Shown here: positions 1 through 11,506 of the stretch, one piece after another
Layout of the letters: each line of letters begins with the position of its first letter
Position numbering within the stretch: position 1 is the stretch's first letter
From: Companilactobacillus ginsenosidimutans
Lineage (GTDB): Bacteria > Bacillota > Bacilli > Lactobacillales > Lactobacillaceae
Length of the DNA: 64,000 bases
NCBI RefSeq assembly: GCF_001050475.1
Contig: NZ_CP012034.1
Location: forward strand, 620,001 to 684,000
Direction: 5' to 3'
Program-made: the position numbers and the translations under genes
The notes under the pieces: model-generated
What the model saw: the letters and a program-made list of their open reading frames with translations, nothing else
What the model was told of the DNA's origin: nothing
The model's database searches: none

Positions 1-1785
1 TTGTTTAGCAGAAATATTAACAAAGATTGTATCTCCACCATAATCTTCTGGAATTAAATCATATTCCATCAATTGTTCTGTAACATGTTGTGGATTTGCA
101 CCTGGCTTATCAATCTTATTAACAGCAACGATAATAGGATCATTTGCAGCTTTGGCGTGGTTGATAGCTTCAATAGTCTGTGGCATAACACCATCGTCAG
201 CCGCAACAACTAGGACAACGATATCGGTAATATCAGCACCACGAGCACGCATGTTTGTAAATGCAGCATGTCCTGGAGTATCCAAGAATGTAATTAACTT
301 ATCTTGAAGTCTTACTTGATAAGCACCGATATGTTGAGTAATACCACCAGCTTCACCAGCTGTAACGTGTGTATGTCTCAAATGATCTAGTAATGTAGTT
401 TTACCATGATCAACGTGTCCCATGATAGTAACAACTGGAGGTCTAGGAATAAGATTCTCTTGATTCTTAGTTTCAGCTTCAAAGTATTGATCAATATCAG
501 CGATATCTTCTTCAATCTTCTCATCTGATTCAATACCGTAATCAGTTGCCAAAAGTTCGATAGTATCCTTATCGAGAGATTGGTTTTGGTTGATCATGAT
601 ACCAAGCATAAATAGTTTCTTAACGATTTCAGCTGGTTCACGATGCAAAATCTTACCTAAGTCTTGAGCATTCATACCAACTGTATAAACAAGTGTTTCT
701 GGTAATGGACGTTCTTTTCTAGCTGGCATAACCTTCTTTGGTTCATTGCTACGTTGACGTTGTTGTCTCTTTCTTTCCTTCTTCTTCTTACGAGAACCGA
801 ATGGATTTGCGAGATTCGTCTTGTGACCAAAGTTACGGTTTGGTGTTGCTGCTGGCTTCTTGTATTCTGCCTTTGGAACTTCTACCTTTTTAGTTGGAGT
901 AGCTTTAGCGGTTGTAGTTGCCTTTGCAGCCGTATTATTTGTATTAGGCCTTGAATTGTTATTGTTGTTACGTCTGTTATCGTTTGGACGATTATTAGGA
1001 CGGTTATTGTTTGAACGGTTATTGCTTCCGTTCGTGTTATTATTACGTCTATTTGTTGAAGGACGGTTAGTTACACGACTAGCATCTTGGATGTTTGTCT
1101 TGTACTTATCTAGATATTTGTTTCCGGCACTTTGTCTAGGTCTTGGAGCTTGTGACGTAGTTTGATCACGTCTAACATTGTTGTTACGACGGTCACGTGA
1201 TTGGAAACTTCTATTGTTGTTTGGTCTGTTGTTATTGCTGTTATTATTGTTCGAGCCGTTATTGTTTGAACGGTTTTGATTATTATTAGGTCTGTTATTA
1301 CTGTTGTTACTATTTGGACGTGCATTATTCGTTGGACGATTATTTGCATTTCCGTTGTGATTGTTGTTGTTATGACTTTGATTATTGTTATTGTGATTAT
1401 TGTGTTCAAAGTGTCCACGGTTATTCTTGCCAGGATCTCTTCTTACAGCAGTAATCTTAATCTTAGTCTTGTGACTACCATCAGCAGAACCTGTCTTTTC
1501 CTTAGATTCAGGCTTGGCGTTTGAAACATGCTTTGTTTCAGGCTTAGCTTGAGCTTTTGGTTGAGGTTTTGCTTGTGCAGGCTTAGCGGCTGGTTTATTT
1601 GCATTTGCAGGTTTAGCAGCGGGCTTTCCACCTTTGAGTGAAGCAACAATCTTCTTTTCAGTACTTTCGTCAACAGATGCCATATGGTTCTTAACATCTA
1701 GACCTAATTTAGCGGCAACATCTAATACAGCTTGATTCTCGACACTATTTTCTTTCGCAATAGTATAGATTCTTTTTTTGGCCAT
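1..1785 (-). CDS. infB: Translation initiation factor IF-2 (partial, C-terminus beyond window)
   Basis: GTPase that places initiator fMet-tRNA on the 30S subunit and promotes 50S joining. The first 595 codons are present. They hold an IF2 N-terminal helical domain (residues 1-50), a long Asn/Arg/Pro-rich linker (about 118-310), a basic stretch rich in Lys/Arg, a second IF2-N domain (about 355-425), and the G domain with GHVDHGKT (456-463), DTPGH (from 502) and NKID (from 556). The later translation domains lie beyond the window edge. The start is ATG preceded by AAGGAGTG. It is the last gene seen of the rimP-nusA-rnpM-ylxQ-infB operon. The linker is unusually rich in asparagine; otherwise this is a standard infB. 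Confidence 0.97.
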   Translation of the reverse strand, partial: MAKKRIYTIAKENSVENQAVLDVAAKLGLDVKNHMASVDESTEKKIVASLKGGKPAAKPANANKPAAKPAQAKPQPKAQAKPETKHVSNAKPESKEKTGSADGSHKTKIKITAVRRDPGKNNRGHFEHNNHNNNNQSHNNNNHNGNANNRPTNNARPNSNNSNNRPNNNQNRSNNNGSNNNNSNNNRPNNNRSFQSRDRRNNNVRRDQTTSQAPRPRQSAGNKYLDKYKTNIQDASRVTNRPSTNRRNNNTNGSNNRSNNNRPNNRPNDNRRNNNNNSRPNTNNTAAKATTTAKATPTKKVEVPKAEYKKPAATPNRNFGHKTNLANPFGSRKKKKERKRQQRQRSNEPKKVMPARKERPLPETLVYTVGMNAQDLGKILHREPAEIVKKLFMLGIMINQNQSLDKDTIELLATDYGIESDEKIEEDIADIDQYFEAETKNQENLIPRPPVVTIMGHVDHGKTTLLDHLRHTHVTAGEAGGITQHIGAYQVRLQDKLITFLDTPGHAAFTNMRARGADITDIVVLVVAADDGVMPQTIEAINHAKAANDPIIVAVNKIDKPGANPQHVTEQLMEYDLIPEDYGGDTIFVNISAKQ

Positions 1786-1798
1786 CCTATCACACTCC

Positions 1799-2098
1799 TT
1801 ATTTTTGCATAATTTCTTTTAACCTTCTAGCAATTCCAGTATCAGTTATACCCATAACTTTCCTATCCTTACCAATTGATTTTTTTAATTCTTCGCTTGT
1901 AAAACTCTCAATTAAAACCACATTATAAAAATCAGTTTTATCTGTTAAAGTCTTTTTTGTTCGAGCACTACAGTCACTAGCCATTATAACCAATTTTACA
2001 GTATTGTCACGAACTCCTTGTAAAGTAAAATCTGTTCCAGTTACTATTTTACCAGCCCTAACGGCAATTCCTAGGAAATTTAAGAATTCATTTTTCAA
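1799..2098 (-). CDS. ylxQ: L7Ae/L30e-family RNA-binding protein YlxQ
   Basis: Small protein (99 aa) of the ribosomal L7Ae/L30e/Gadd45 family, whose members bind kink-turn RNA. The N-terminal block [19 protein letters not shown] and the following [11 protein letters not shown] strand are typical of YlxQ. It lies between rnpM and infB, its start overlapping the rnpM stop by four bases, so the two are translationally coupled. This position is conserved across Firmicutes. The precise physiological role of YlxQ is not established; a ribosome- or RNA-linked function is inferred from fold and operon. Confidence 0.9.
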   Translation of the reverse strand: MKNEFLNFLGIAVRAGKIVTGTDFTLQGVRDNTVKLVIMASDCSARTKKTLTDKTDFYNVVLIESFTSEELKKSIGKDRKVMGITDTGIARRLKEIMQK

Positions 2099-2403
2099 TG
2101 TTTCTTACCTAAATCGCCGAACAAGTCCATTCTGGCCTTTTGGTGATCAACAAAGTCAAACAGTTCATCGTAAAAATCAGGTGAAACTTTCTTTGAGAAA
2201 ACCTTTTCTAAAACTTTTTTTGATTTTGCTTCTTTAATTGCATCTGGATCTAAACCAACGTATGCGCCTCTACCAGATTTTTTCCCAGTAGGGTCGATGG
2301 AGATATTACCTTCTTTATCTCTCACTATTCTTACCATTTCACGTTTTGGAAACATTTTATCGGTGAGAATATCTTTGCGCATTGGAACTTTTCGAGTTGC
2401 CAT
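2095..2403 (-). CDS. rnpM: RNase P modulator RnpM (YlxR, DUF448)
   Basis: YlxR-family protein, described in Bacillus subtilis as a modulator that binds RNase P RNA and lowers its activity. The sequence shows the family hallmarks: RKVPMRKD at the start, a MVRIVRDKEG strand, and the GRGAYVG loop. Two in-frame ATGs lie two codons apart. The second is chosen because the AAGGGGGAG ribosome binding site then sits about six bases away, whereas it directly abuts the first. The chosen form is 102 aa. It follows nusA closely and overlaps ylxQ. Confidence 0.9.
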   Translation of the reverse strand: MATRKVPMRKDILTDKMFPKREMVRIVRDKEGNISIDPTGKKSGRGAYVGLDPDAIKEAKSKKVLEKVFSKKVSPDFYDELFDFVDHQKARMDLFGDLGKKH

Positions 2404-2420
2404 TTCCATCTCCCCCTTTT

Positions 2421-3569
2421 TTATTCTTCTGAGTCAGAATTTGCTTGTGTATCAGAATCATTATCGCTTGAATCATTAGTATCAGTTGAATCGATATCAT
2501 CTATATCAACATCTTGATCATTGTCATCAACAAACTCAACTTGTGATTCTGGCTTAATATCAATCTTGTAACCAGTTAGTTTAGCAGCAAGACGTGCATT
2601 TTGACCCTTTTTACCAATTGCCAATGACAAGTGATAGTCAGGAACAATTACCATGCATTGTTGTTTATCGTCATCGTCGAATTGAACTGCGATTACTTCT
2701 GCAGGATTAAGTGCGTTTGCAATGTAGTCAACTGGATCATCAACATAAGGAACAACATCGATGTTTTCACCATTTAATTCATCAACAACTGCTTGAACAC
2801 GTGAACCCTTTGGTCCAACACATGTACCGACTGGATCGATATCAGGATTATCAGATTTTACAGCAATCTTTGTTCTATCACCAGCTTCACGGGCAATTGA
2901 AACAATTTCTACTGTTCCATCATAAATTTCAGGAACCTCTTGTTCGAATAATCTCTTAACTAAACTTGGATCTGTTCTTGAAACAAACACTTGAGGTCCT
3001 TTAGTAGCATTTTCAACTTTTGTAACATACACACGAACACGGTCACGTGGATTGTATGTTTCATTAGGCATTTGATCTGACTTAGCCATAACAGCTTCAA
3101 TTTTACCAAAGCTAATATAAACAAATCTGCTATCACTACGTTCTACGATACCTTGAATAATCTCGTGTTCGTACTGACTATATTCATTATAAATGATATC
3201 GCGTTCAGCTTCACGAACTCGTTGCATAATTACTTGTTTTGCTGTTTGAGCAGCAATACGTCCGAAATCTTTTGGAGTAACCTCATCACGAATATGATCA
3301 CCAATCTCATAACCCTTGCTCTTCTTCTGAGCATCTGTTAATGAGATTTCTAAACGATCATCAGCAACTTCTTCAACCACTTCTTTAACAGAATATACAT
3401 GAATGTTACCTTTTTTTGCATCAAACTCAACTTCAACGTTTTGTGCTTGGTTGTAGTTACGTTTATAGGCGGCAACTAATGCAGCTTCAAGCGATTCAAT
3501 AACATATTCTTTCTTAATACCTTTTTCAGTTTCCAATGCATCCAATGCATCAACCATTTCTTTTGTCAT
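2421..3569 (-). CDS. nusA: Transcription termination/antitermination factor NusA
   Basis: RNA polymerase-associated factor that increases pausing and intrinsic termination. Its 382 aa cover an N-terminal polymerase-binding domain (1-125), an S1 domain (about 135-200), and two KH domains (about 230-340, with GPKGSRVQAV and AIGKKGQNARLAAKLTGYKI). An Asp/Ser-rich acidic tail (from about 345) ends the protein; there are no Escherichia-type acidic repeats, as in other Firmicutes. It lies 10 bases after rimP. The hairpin in the operon leader suggests that NusA may set its own expression level. Confidence 0.97.
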   Translation of the reverse strand: MTKEMVDALDALETEKGIKKEYVIESLEAALVAAYKRNYNQAQNVEVEFDAKKGNIHVYSVKEVVEEVADDRLEISLTDAQKKSKGYEIGDHIRDEVTPKDFGRIAAQTAKQVIMQRVREAERDIIYNEYSQYEHEIIQGIVERSDSRFVYISFGKIEAVMAKSDQMPNETYNPRDRVRVYVTKVENATKGPQVFVSRTDPSLVKRLFEQEVPEIYDGTVEIVSIAREAGDRTKIAVKSDNPDIDPVGTCVGPKGSRVQAVVDELNGENIDVVPYVDDPVDYIANALNPAEVIAVQFDDDDKQQCMVIVPDYHLSLAIGKKGQNARLAAKLTGYKIDIKPESQVEFVDDNDQDVDIDDIDSTDTNDSSDNDSDTQANSDSEE

Positions 3570-3579
3570 GCTATTCTCC

Positions 3580-4047
3580 TTAGAATTCTATCGCAAGTCG
3601 AATTTTTGCAATTTTGTCTCTTTTAATAATTACTTGCTTTTTAATATTTTTAACTTTGTAAGTCATTGTAATTTGATCATCAGTAACTTCATCCAAAGAA
3701 CCTTCATAAATCTTCTCATTATCAATTTTTTGATAAAGAGAAACATTAACATAAGCACCTTGATAGTTACTTAAATCTTCATCATTTTTGAGCGGACGTT
3801 CAGCCCCAGGTGATGAAACTTCTAAATAATAAGCTGGATCAATTGGATCTAGCTCGTCAAGTTTTTCACCATACTCTTCACTGATCAAAGCACAGTCATC
3901 GATAGTGATGCCACCCTTTTTATCCGCATAGACACGTAAATACCAGTCTCCACGTTCATGAACAAGTTCTAAATCTACTAGAAAAAAGTCATGTTTTTCC
4001 AAAATTGGTTGTAAAATGGCTTTCAATTCATCAGTTTGTGTGTTCAA
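3580..4047 (-). CDS. rimP: Ribosome maturation factor RimP
   Basis: Assists 30S subunit maturation. The N-terminal RimP domain and C-terminal SH3-like domain are recognisable from FLVDLELVHERGDWYLRVY, the ISEEYGEKLDELDPI block and YYLEVSSPGAERPL. A TTG start is chosen: GGAGG sits six bases upstream, the resulting 155 aa is normal length, and further in-frame extension upstream would read through a terminator-like hairpin. First gene of the nusA-infB operon. Every transcript reaching it must pass the hairpin just upstream. Confidence 0.92.
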   Translation of the reverse strand: MNTQTDELKAILQPILEKHDFFLVDLELVHERGDWYLRVYADKKGGITIDDCALISEEYGEKLDELDPIDPAYYLEVSSPGAERPLKNDEDLSNYQGAYVNVSLYQKIDNEKIYEGSLDEVTDDQITMTYKVKNIKKQVIIKRDKIAKIRLAIEF

Positions 4048-4070
4048 ATCAACCCTCCATAGTATTCGGC

Positions 4071-4100
4071 AATAAAAAGAGCGAGCATTTCTGCTCACTC
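4071..4100 (-). terminator. Intrinsic terminator after polC / leader attenuator of rimP-nusA
   Basis: On the minus strand a 9-bp stem (GAGTGAGCA with TGCTCGCTC, one G-U pair) and a 4-base loop are followed by TTTTTATT. It lies about 55 bases after the polC stop and about 25 bases before the rimP start, and a plausible promoter precedes it. It can therefore both end polC transcripts and attenuate the rimP-nusA operon. The T tract is broken at its distal part, as described for NusA-dependent terminators. Confidence 0.8.
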
Positions 4101-4124
4101 ATTCACGGTTATTAACTGAAATAT

Positions 4125-4153
4125 AATTTACCATAATTTACTAATAAAAGCAA
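4125..4153 (-). promoter_or_regulatory. Predicted promoter of rimP-nusA-rnpM-ylxQ-infB
   Basis: Minus strand TTGCTT, a 17-base spacer, then TAAATT with an upstream TG giving an extended -10. It begins directly after the polC stop codon. The predicted start of transcription near 4118 leaves a leader of about 70 bases that contains the hairpin at 4079-4100. The -10 is not perfect, so confidence is moderate. Confidence 0.5.
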
Positions 4154-7100
4154 CTAGAACAACGATAATTGGTTTTCATCAGGCATTCCATCAAGTGCAT
4201 GATTGTCTGACATATATTCAATTACTGTTTTTGAGACCTTTCCTCTAATTGAAAGATCCTCTTTAGACAAGAATGGTTGTTCTTCCCTAGCAGCAACAAT
4301 TTGCTTAGCAACATTGTCACCCAATCCTGGAATAGCATTAAATGGCGCTAGTAAAGTATGATCATCAATAATTTTGAACTCAAATGCGTCCGATTTTTCC
4401 AAATCAACCATTTTTATTCTAAATCCACGTTCAATACATTCATTAGCAATCTCAAGTACTGTTAACAAATTCTTTTCCTTAGTTGAAGCTTCCATACCCT
4501 TACTATTAATTTCTTGCATGGCATTTTTGACTGCTTCTTTACCCGAAGTCATTGCTACCAAATCATAATCATCAGCACGTACTGACATGTACGCACTGTA
4601 GTAATAAAGTGGGTAATGAACTTTAAAGTAAGCAATTCTTAGAGCCATTAAAATATAAGCTGTAGCATGGGCTTTAGGGAACATGTATTTAATCTTAAGA
4701 CATGATTCAATGTACCAATCAGGCACATCGGCGTCTTTCATTGCTTGTTTCCATTCATCTGGAATACCACGCCCTTTACGAACATGCTCCATTATTTGGA
4801 ATGCAATTTGTGAATCCATACCGTAGTGGATTAAATCCATCATAATGTTATCACGACAACCGATAACATCTTTCAAAGTTACGACGCCTTTGTCAATTAA
4901 TTCTTCGGCGTTCCCTAACCAAACATCAGTACCATGTGACAACCCAGAAATTTGGAGGAGTTCAGCGAATGTGGTTGGATGAGTTTTCTCCAACATTCCA
5001 CGAACAAAACGAGTACCAAATTCTGGAACTCCAAGAGTACCAGTCTTTGAAAATATTTGTTCTGGCGTAACACCAAGAGCTTCGGTACCAGAGAACAATG
5101 ACATAACTTCTTTATCATCGACTGGAATGGTCAAAGGATCAATTCCTGACAAATCTTGAAGTGTACGAATCATCGTAGGATCATCATGTCCAAGAATATC
5201 AAGTTTCAAAATATTATCATGAATCGAATGGAAGTCAAAATGAGTCGTCTTCCAGGCTGCATTTTGATCATCAGCAGGGAACTGAATTGGAGTGAAATCA
5301 AAGATGTCCATGTAATCAGGAACAACAATAATTCCGGCAGGATGTTGACCAGTTGTACGTTTAACACCAGTCGAACCCATTGCTAGCCTTTCCTCTTCAG
5401 CTTTCCTAATTTGTAAGCCGGTTGTTTCCTCATAGTTTTTAACATATCCAAATGCTGTTCTATCAGCAATAGTACCAATGGTTCCGGCACGGAACACGTG
5501 ATCTTCCCCAAACAATACTTTTGTATAGTTATGGGCAACTGGTTGGTAATCACCTGAGAAGTTTAAATCGATATCAGGAACCTTATCACCTTTGAAACCT
5601 AAGAAAGTTTCGAAGGGAATATCTTGTCCATCTTTTAATAGATCAGTACCACATTTAGGACACTTCTTATCGGGTAAATCAAATCCAGAACCAACTTCAC
5701 CTTTTGTGAAAAATTCCGAATATTTACATTTAGGACAACGATAATGTGGTGCCAGAGGATTGACCTCAGTAATACCTGTCATTGTTGCAACGAAACTTGA
5801 TCCGACCGAACCACGAGAACCAACCAAGTACCCATCTTTATTTGATTTAAAAACCAAACGTTGTGAGATTAAATAAATAACTGAGAATCCGTTACCAATA
5901 ATACTTTTTAATTCTTTATCCATACGTTCCTGGACAATTTCAGGTAACGGATCACCATACAATTCATGGGCTTTATTCAAGGTAAGATTCTTAATTTCAT
6001 CCTCAGCACCCTCCATTTTAGGAGTGTACAAACGATCCTTCACAGGTGAAAGATCATCAAGTGAATCAATTATTTTTTGCGGATTATCAACAATAATTTC
6101 ATTTTCGATATCATCGTCTAAAAACGAGAATTCATCAAACATTTCGTTAGTTGTTCTAAATTGAACATCAGGTAATGCTTGTCTTGCAAGCGGATTTCCT
6201 TTGACAGCTTTAACGACGATTTCACGATAAACTTTGTCTGATGGGTCCAAATAATGCACATCTCCCGTAGCAACAACAGGTTTATCAATTTCTTTTCCCA
6301 ATTTAACTATGTTTGAAACTATTTCTTCCAGTGATTGTTCATCTTTAACAATTTTTGAATCGATCAGATGTTGATAAACAGGTTTTGGCATGACTTCCAA
6401 GTAATCATAATATTGAGCAACCTCACGGGTCTCGTCATAACCTTTTTGCATCATGGTATTAAAAACTTCACCATCTTTACATGCAGAACCAACAATAATT
6501 CCCTCACGGTACTTATTTAACAATCGTCTTGGAACTCTAGCAGTGCGGTAGAAATATTGTGTCATTCCATACGACACGATTTTAAACATATTTTTCAAAC
6601 CTGCTTGCGTCTTGGCCAATAAAATGGCATGACTAGGTCTAGCTTGTTTATATGCTTCTTCACCACCAACATTATCATTCAGTTGAGAAACGTTATTAGT
6701 GCCAAATTTATTTTCTAGTTCCTCAAACAACTTATACATCAAGTAACCTGTGGTCTCAGCATCAGAATCCGCACGGTGATGATGTTCCAAAACAATGTTG
6801 TATTTCTTCGCTAATGAATCAAGTTTGTGATTTCGATATTCAGAATGAAGAGTTCTTGAAAGCTCCAATGTGTCAACAACTGGCATCGATAAACGTGGAT
6901 GACCTTGACGAGTTAAGGCAGCATTCATAAATCCCATATCAAAAGTTACGTTGTGACCGACTAAAATATCATCACCAACGAAATCCATAAATTTATCAAT
7001 AATTGCTTTCTCATCAGGTGCATTTTCAACCATCTCAGTTGTGATACTTGTCAAATTAGTAGTTATTTCTGATAAAGGATGACCAGGGTTGATGAACTCG

Positions 7101-8455
7101 TCAAATCTGTCAACGACCTCCCCATCTTTCATTTTGGTAGCACCAATTTCAATCATGGAATCATAGACAGCTGAAAGACCAGTTGTTTCAGTATCGAAAA
7201 TAACATACTCTGAGCCTTCTAATGCTTGATCTTTTAAGTTATAAGCAATCGGATTACCTTCATCAACTAAGTCAACTTCAACGCCATAAGCAATTTTAAC
7301 CCCAAATTTCTGCCCAGCAGCATAAGCCTCTGGAAATGCTTGTAGTGCACGATGGTCAGTAATTGCAATCGCAGGTTGCCCCCATTCACTTGCACGTTTA
7401 ACAAGTGCGGTTGCACTAGGGATTGCATCCATTTGACTCATATTTGTATGAGCATGTAATTCAATTCGCTTGTGGCCCTCTTCGGCGGTATCGTGTCTAC
7501 CCTCATGTTTAATGATATTGATATCATTAGCCATAATAACTAATTCACGTGAGAAGTTATCTTCCTGAACATTACCACGAACTCTAATCCAAGCACCCTT
7601 ATCTAGTCCCTCGAAGAATAATTCATCATCTTCCCCGTTAGAAAACTTCTTGATACTGAATGATGAAGTATAATCTGTAACTTTTAGAATTAAAAGGGAA
7701 CGACCAGACTTTAGTTTGCGGACATCTAAATCAAAAATATATCCCTCAACAACTTTGTTTCTGTCTTCTTCAACAATATCAACCATCTGAGCAATTGGGG
7801 CATCATCCGGTATTTTTTTACCAACACGTTTTACATTGGCACTAGCGGGTTTTTTAGCTTTTTTCTCACTAACTTCCTTAGCCTTGGTCTGAAAAACTTT
7901 TTCCTTTTCCGCATTTGCTGTTTTAAGTTCTTCAATTTTCTCTTGTGATTTTGCCTCATCAACATTGCAACGAATCTTAAAACTTGGAAATCCCAAATTA
8001 CTATATTCATTTTGGATACCAGAGATTATCTCGCCATTCATAAAATCGACAAGGAAACCATTAGATACAGTTAGGAAAACTTGTCCGTTTTCAAAGTGTG
8101 GTGGATTCTCGGTCATAAGTTTTGAAACAACTGGAGAATTAAGCTCTGCGTGACTAAGTACATATTTCCAATATTCATGTACTAAATTTTCATCAAGAGT
8201 TGCATTTGGAACTGATATTTCAAAATCAACATTGGCAATATCTTTAAACCCGTTGTTCAAAGCTTCATTAAATATTTGAAAATCATTAAATGGCAATATG
8301 CTATTAAACTCAAAAAAGAAAGTCCATCTTTTTGATTGCTTATGGACTTCCACTTTTTTGAGTTTGGCATTATCAAACAAATCACTGTCCGGTAATACGT
8401 TTTCTAATTTAATTTGTTTTATCAGAATTTTGAATAAATCTTGATTATCTGACAT
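4154..8455 (-). CDS. polC: DNA polymerase III alpha subunit, PolC type
   Basis: Replicative DNA polymerase of Firmicutes with built-in proofreading. At 1433 aa it has the usual length. Order of domains: N-terminal domain and OB fold (to about 320), PHP domain (HAHTN near 333, split by the exonuclease), DEDD exonuclease (FDTETTG near 418), a zinc-binding region with two CPKC motifs (about 900-940), the catalytic palm with [10 protein letters not shown] (about 960), and a C-terminal helix-hairpin-helix part. Last gene of the pyrH-to-polC run, following proS. The ATG has GAAGGGTG upstream. Confidence 0.98.
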   Translation of the reverse strand: MSDNQDLFKILIKQIKLENVLPDSDLFDNAKLKKVEVHKQSKRWTFFFEFNSILPFNDFQIFNEALNNGFKDIANVDFEISVPNATLDENLVHEYWKYVLSHAELNSPVVSKLMTENPPHFENGQVFLTVSNGFLVDFMNGEIISGIQNEYSNLGFPSFKIRCNVDEAKSQEKIEELKTANAEKEKVFQTKAKEVSEKKAKKPASANVKRVGKKIPDDAPIAQMVDIVEEDRNKVVEGYIFDLDVRKLKSGRSLLILKVTDYTSSFSIKKFSNGEDDELFFEGLDKGAWIRVRGNVQEDNFSRELVIMANDINIIKHEGRHDTAEEGHKRIELHAHTNMSQMDAIPSATALVKRASEWGQPAIAITDHRALQAFPEAYAAGQKFGVKIAYGVEVDLVDEGNPIAYNLKDQALEGSEYVIFDTETTGLSAVYDSMIEIGATKMKDGEVVDRFDEFINPGHPLSEITTNLTSITTEMVENAPDEKAIIDKFMDFVGDDILVGHNVTFDMGFMNAALTRQGHPRLSMPVVDTLELSRTLHSEYRNHKLDSLAKKYNIVLEHHHRADSDAETTGYLMYKLFEELENKFGTNNVSQLNDNVGGEEAYKQARPSHAILLAKTQAGLKNMFKIVSYGMTQYFYRTARVPRRLLNKYREGIIVGSACKDGEVFNTMMQKGYDETREVAQYYDYLEVMPKPVYQHLIDSKIVKDEQSLEEIVSNIVKLGKEIDKPVVATGDVHYLDPSDKVYREIVVKAVKGNPLARQALPDVQFRTTNEMFDEFSFLDDDIENEIIVDNPQKIIDSLDDLSPVKDRLYTPKMEGAEDEIKNLTLNKAHELYGDPLPEIVQERMDKELKSIIGNGFSVIYLISQRLVFKSNKDGYLVGSRGSVGSSFVATMTGITEVNPLAPHYRCPKCKYSEFFTKGEVGSGFDLPDKKCPKCGTDLLKDGQDIPFETFLGFKGDKVPDIDLNFSGDYQPVAHNYTKVLFGEDHVFRAGTIGTIADRTAFGYVKNYEETTGLQIRKAEEERLAMGSTGVKRTTGQHPAGIIVVPDYMDIFDFTPIQFPADDQNAAWKTTHFDFHSIHDNILKLDILGHDDPTMIRTLQDLSGIDPLTIPVDDKEVMSLFSGTEALGVTPEQIFSKTGTLGVPEFGTRFVRGMLEKTHPTTFAELLQISGLSHGTDVWLGNAEELIDKGVVTLKDVIGCRDNIMMDLIHYGMDSQIAFQIMEHVRKGRGIPDEWKQAMKDADVPDWYIESCLKIKYMFPKAHATAYILMALRIAYFKVHYPLYYYSAYMSVRADDYDLVAMTSGKEAVKNAMQEINSKGMEASTKEKNLLTVLEIANECIERGFRIKMVDLEKSDAFEFKIIDDHTLLAPFNAIPGLGDNVAKQIVAAREEQPFLSKEDLSIRGKVSKTVIEYMSDNHALDGMPDENQLSLF

Positions 8456-8471
8456 ATTTCACCCTTCATAA

Positions 8472-8508
8472 ATAAAAAAGGCTTAAGCCTCATTCCTGAT
8501 TCTTAAGC
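8472..8508 (-). terminator. Possible intrinsic terminator between proS and polC
   Basis: GCTTAAG and CTTAAGC can pair over a 14-base loop that includes the proS stop codon, followed by TTTTTTATTT on the minus strand. A short alternative stem AGGC/GCCT with a TTAA loop also exists. It may reduce but need not stop readthrough into polC, which starts 17 bases on. Confidence 0.5.
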
Positions 8509-10202
8509 AAGATTTTTACTGAATTTATTAATTCATCTTTATTTACTTCAATTGTTTCGCCAGTTTTTCTGAGTTTAAGTTCAACAATTGAATCAGCTGC
8601 TTTTTTACCAACTGTAATTCTAATTGGCATACCAATAAGATCTGAGTCAGCAAATTTAACACCCGCACGTTCGTTTCTGTCATCTAGTAAGACATCATAA
8701 CCTTCGTTTTTCAACAAGTCTACAATTTCATCACTAAGTTTCTTTTGTACGTCATCCTTATATTTAATAGGTACAACGTGTACTTGATAAGGTGCTAAGT
8801 TAACTGGCCAAACGATACCATTTTCATCATTGTGTTGTTCAATGATAGCTGATAACAATCTCGAAATACCAATACCATAACTACCCATAATAATAGGCTG
8901 AGATTTACCATTTTCATCCAAGAAATTGGCACCCAAGGCGTTTGAGAATTTTGTTCCTAATTTAAAGATATGTCCAATCTCAATACCTCTGGTAAATTTA
9001 ATCGTTCCTTTACCATCAGGAGATTGCTCTCCTTCTTTAACAGTACGAACATCTTTAAATTCTGGCTTTTCATCACCAAGGTCTTCAAAGTTTGCATTGA
9101 TGAAGTGACTATCAGCTTTGTTTGTACCTAATACAAAGTTATCTAATCCTTCAAGAGAACTATCATAAATGACGGTGATATCAGTCGTATCCATACCCTT
9201 AGGACTAATGAAACCAGGTACACTATGGAATACATCGGTAACCTCTTCAGCTGTGGCTTCATTTAAGAAATCAGCACCTAAAATATTTTTAAGCTTAATA
9301 TCATTTACTTGGTAGTCGCCACGAATCATGACCAACACTGGCTTTTCATCGGCCATATATGCAACAGCCTTCATAATTCTTGAAGAGTTCACGTCAAGAA
9401 GCTGTGACAATGCATCAATGGTATGAACATTTGGAGTATCCACTTCTTCAATTTGTTTATGCTCTTCAGCAGGTAATTTTTCAATTTTACTTGCAGCCAT
9501 TTCTAAGTTAGCTGAATAATCACTTGCATCAGAATAAGCTATTGTATCTTCACCTATACCAGCAATAGCAGAGAATTCTTTTGAATCTGTACCACCCATT
9601 GCTCCAGCATCACCGATAATTACACGATAATTTAAACCGAAAGCATCAAAGATATTACGATATGCAACTTCCATTTTATTGAAAATAACATCGAGCTGTT
9701 CTTTGTTAGCGGTAAATGAATAAGCGTCCTTCATGTAAAATTCTCTTCCACGAAGCAGACCATTACGTGGACGATCTTCATCACGATACTTAGCTTGCAT
9801 TTGATAAAGAACGATTGGCAATTTCTTGTAACTGTTCAAATTTTCTTTTACGACGCTCGTAAAAGTTTCTTCATGTGTAGGTCCTAAAATAAATTCACGA
9901 TCATGACGATCCTTGAACTTAAATAAGTTATCACCATAAGTCTCGTAACGTCCGCTTTCCTTCCACAAATCTGCTGGCAAGATAGCTGGCATTCTCATTT
10001 CAACAGCATCTACATTTTCCATTTCCTTACGCATTTTGGCTTCAATTTTTCTAATAACACTCCATGCTAAAGGTAAGAAAGTATAGGCTCCTGCTGCCAC
10101 TTGTCTAATGTATCCTGCACGCAACATTAACTGATGACTAATTGCCTCAGCGTCAGACGGTGTCTGCTTAAGTGTTGGAATATACATACGAGATTGTTTC
10201 AT
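8490..10202 (-). CDS. proS: Prolyl-tRNA synthetase
   Basis: Charges tRNA-Pro with proline. This 570 aa class II synthetase is of the bacterial type with an editing insertion. It has the N-terminal [12 protein letters not shown] region, class II motif 2 in [20 protein letters not shown] (about 138-157), a YbaK-like insertion (about 230-380) that hydrolyses mischarged Ala-tRNA in this family, motif 3 around [12 protein letters not shown], and a C-terminal anticodon-binding domain. It lies between rseP and polC, the order usual in lactobacilli. Confidence 0.98.
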   Translation of the reverse strand: MKQSRMYIPTLKQTPSDAEAISHQLMLRAGYIRQVAAGAYTFLPLAWSVIRKIEAKMRKEMENVDAVEMRMPAILPADLWKESGRYETYGDNLFKFKDRHDREFILGPTHEETFTSVVKENLNSYKKLPIVLYQMQAKYRDEDRPRNGLLRGREFYMKDAYSFTANKEQLDVIFNKMEVAYRNIFDAFGLNYRVIIGDAGAMGGTDSKEFSAIAGIGEDTIAYSDASDYSANLEMAASKIEKLPAEEHKQIEEVDTPNVHTIDALSQLLDVNSSRIMKAVAYMADEKPVLVMIRGDYQVNDIKLKNILGADFLNEATAEEVTDVFHSVPGFISPKGMDTTDITVIYDSSLEGLDNFVLGTNKADSHFINANFEDLGDEKPEFKDVRTVKEGEQSPDGKGTIKFTRGIEIGHIFKLGTKFSNALGANFLDENGKSQPIIMGSYGIGISRLLSAIIEQHNDENGIVWPVNLAPYQVHVVPIKYKDDVQKKLSDEIVDLLKNEGYDVLLDDRNERAGVKFADSDLIGMPIRITVGKKAADSIVELKLRKTGETIEVNKDELINSVKILLKNQE

Positions 10203-10218
10203 TATTGGTAAAATCCCC

Positions 10219-11487
10219 CTATTTTATAAAGAATCTTTGAATATCGTTCCACGTAACTGCGACCATTAATACTACTAAAATACCTACCCCGATTAATGAT
10301 ACAACAGTCTCATATTGCTCTGGAATTGGCTTTCTTCTGATTGCCTCGATTATGTTCATAACAATTTTCCCACCATCAAGTGCTGGAATCGGAATCAAGT
10401 TAACAATACCTAGATTCAGCGACAACATTGCCATAAACTGAATTACCGTAATAACTCCCATCGATGCAGCTTGGGATGTCATGGAATAAATACCAACCGG
10501 TCCAGCCAATTGATTGATGTTAAATCCACCCGTAAGCATTTTACCTAATTGAGAAAAAATGGCTTGAGTGGTTTGAATACTAGATGTGAAACCAAATTTG
10601 AATTTTGCACCTAAACTGTAATCTCTCTGACTCTGAACACCAAGCATTCCATATTTTTGCCCATTACTTTTTTGAGTTTTAGGGACAACAGATACAGATC
10701 TCGTATTCCCATGAGATTTTACAGTAAGATCTATTTTCTTTCCTGGATTCTTTTGAATTGCTGTAGCAAGTTCCATCCAGTTGCTGGTTTTATTCCCATT
10801 AACTTTAGTGATAATATCATTTTCTTTCAGCCCTGCTTGTTGAGCAACACTGTCTTTTTGTATCACACCTAATTGATTAGAATTAGTAGAAACTGATCCC
10901 ATCATAAAAGCAGCAAGGATTGAACAAAGGATTGCTAGCACAAAATTATTAAATGGACCAGCAAAGTTAGTTATCATTCTCTTCCAGACGGAAACAGATT
11001 GAAGTTGAACATCACGTGGCGCAATTTGAACTTCTGTACCGTCGTCTTCGACAATCGTTGCATCGTGATCAACATCAAATCTCTTTGTTTCAGATTCATC
11101 ACCATTTTCAAAACCTTCAATGAATAATTCATCGACTAAATCGGCCTTGGAAATTTGTACCGGAACAGCATTGGCCTCATAAACCTTGCTAGAGATAATT
11201 ATCTTCGTGACCTTATTATTTTCGCCCACAACTAAAGAAGACATGGTACCTGGCTTTATCTCAGAATCATCGTCTTGAGCTCCAGCCATTCGGACGTAAC
11301 CTCCGAGAGGTAACAATCTTAAGGTATATGTCGTACTATTTTTTCTGTACGCCACAATTTTCGGACCCATTCCGACTGAAAATTCACGTACTAAAATTCC
11401 TGATTTTTTGGCAGCGTAGTAATGTCCAAACTCATGAACAATCACCAGAATACCAAAAACTATTATAAATGTTATTATCGCGGTCAT
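10219..11487 (-). CDS. rseP: Membrane zinc metalloprotease RseP (site-2 protease family)
   Basis: Intramembrane protease that cleaves membrane-bound regulators or remnant signal peptides. Visible are the zinc motif HEFGH at residues 18-22 within the first membrane segment, a long soluble insertion with an acidic part, a membrane segment near residue 185, a PDZ domain (around [13 protein letters not shown]), and the C-terminal [12 protein letters not shown] with the second active-site motif, followed by two membrane segments. The ATG start (422 aa) is chosen because GGAGG lies five bases upstream; an upstream in-frame GTG has no such site. Confidence 0.95.
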   Translation of the reverse strand: MTAIITFIIVFGILVIVHEFGHYYAAKKSGILVREFSVGMGPKIVAYRKNSTTYTLRLLPLGGYVRMAGAQDDDSEIKPGTMSSLVVGENNKVTKIIISSKVYEANAVPVQISKADLVDELFIEGFENGDESETKRFDVDHDATIVEDDGTEVQIAPRDVQLQSVSVWKRMITNFAGPFNNFVLAILCSILAAFMMGSVSTNSNQLGVIQKDSVAQQAGLKENDIITKVNGNKTSNWMELATAIQKNPGKKIDLTVKSHGNTRSVSVVPKTQKSNGQKYGMLGVQSQRDYSLGAKFKFGFTSSIQTTQAIFSQLGKMLTGGFNINQLAGPVGIYSMTSQAASMGVITVIQFMAMLSLNLGIVNLIPIPALDGGKIVMNIIEAIRRKPIPEQYETVVSLIGVGILVVLMVAVTWNDIQRFFIK

Positions 11488-11506
11488 TTTAACCTCCACG
11501 AAGCGA

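Noticed and set aside
860..1524. Plus- and minus-strand open frames and repeat-like units in the first 1.5 kb, which could suggest small genes or a repeat array
   Set aside because: They are shadows of the Asn-rich coding region of infB; the repeats are codon repeats, uneven in size, with no spacer structure of a CRISPR array.
4048..4098. N-terminal extension of RimP reading through the hairpin
   Set aside because: The extension translates the terminator stem and lacks a ribosome binding site, while a TTG with GGAGG at ideal spacing lies downstream.
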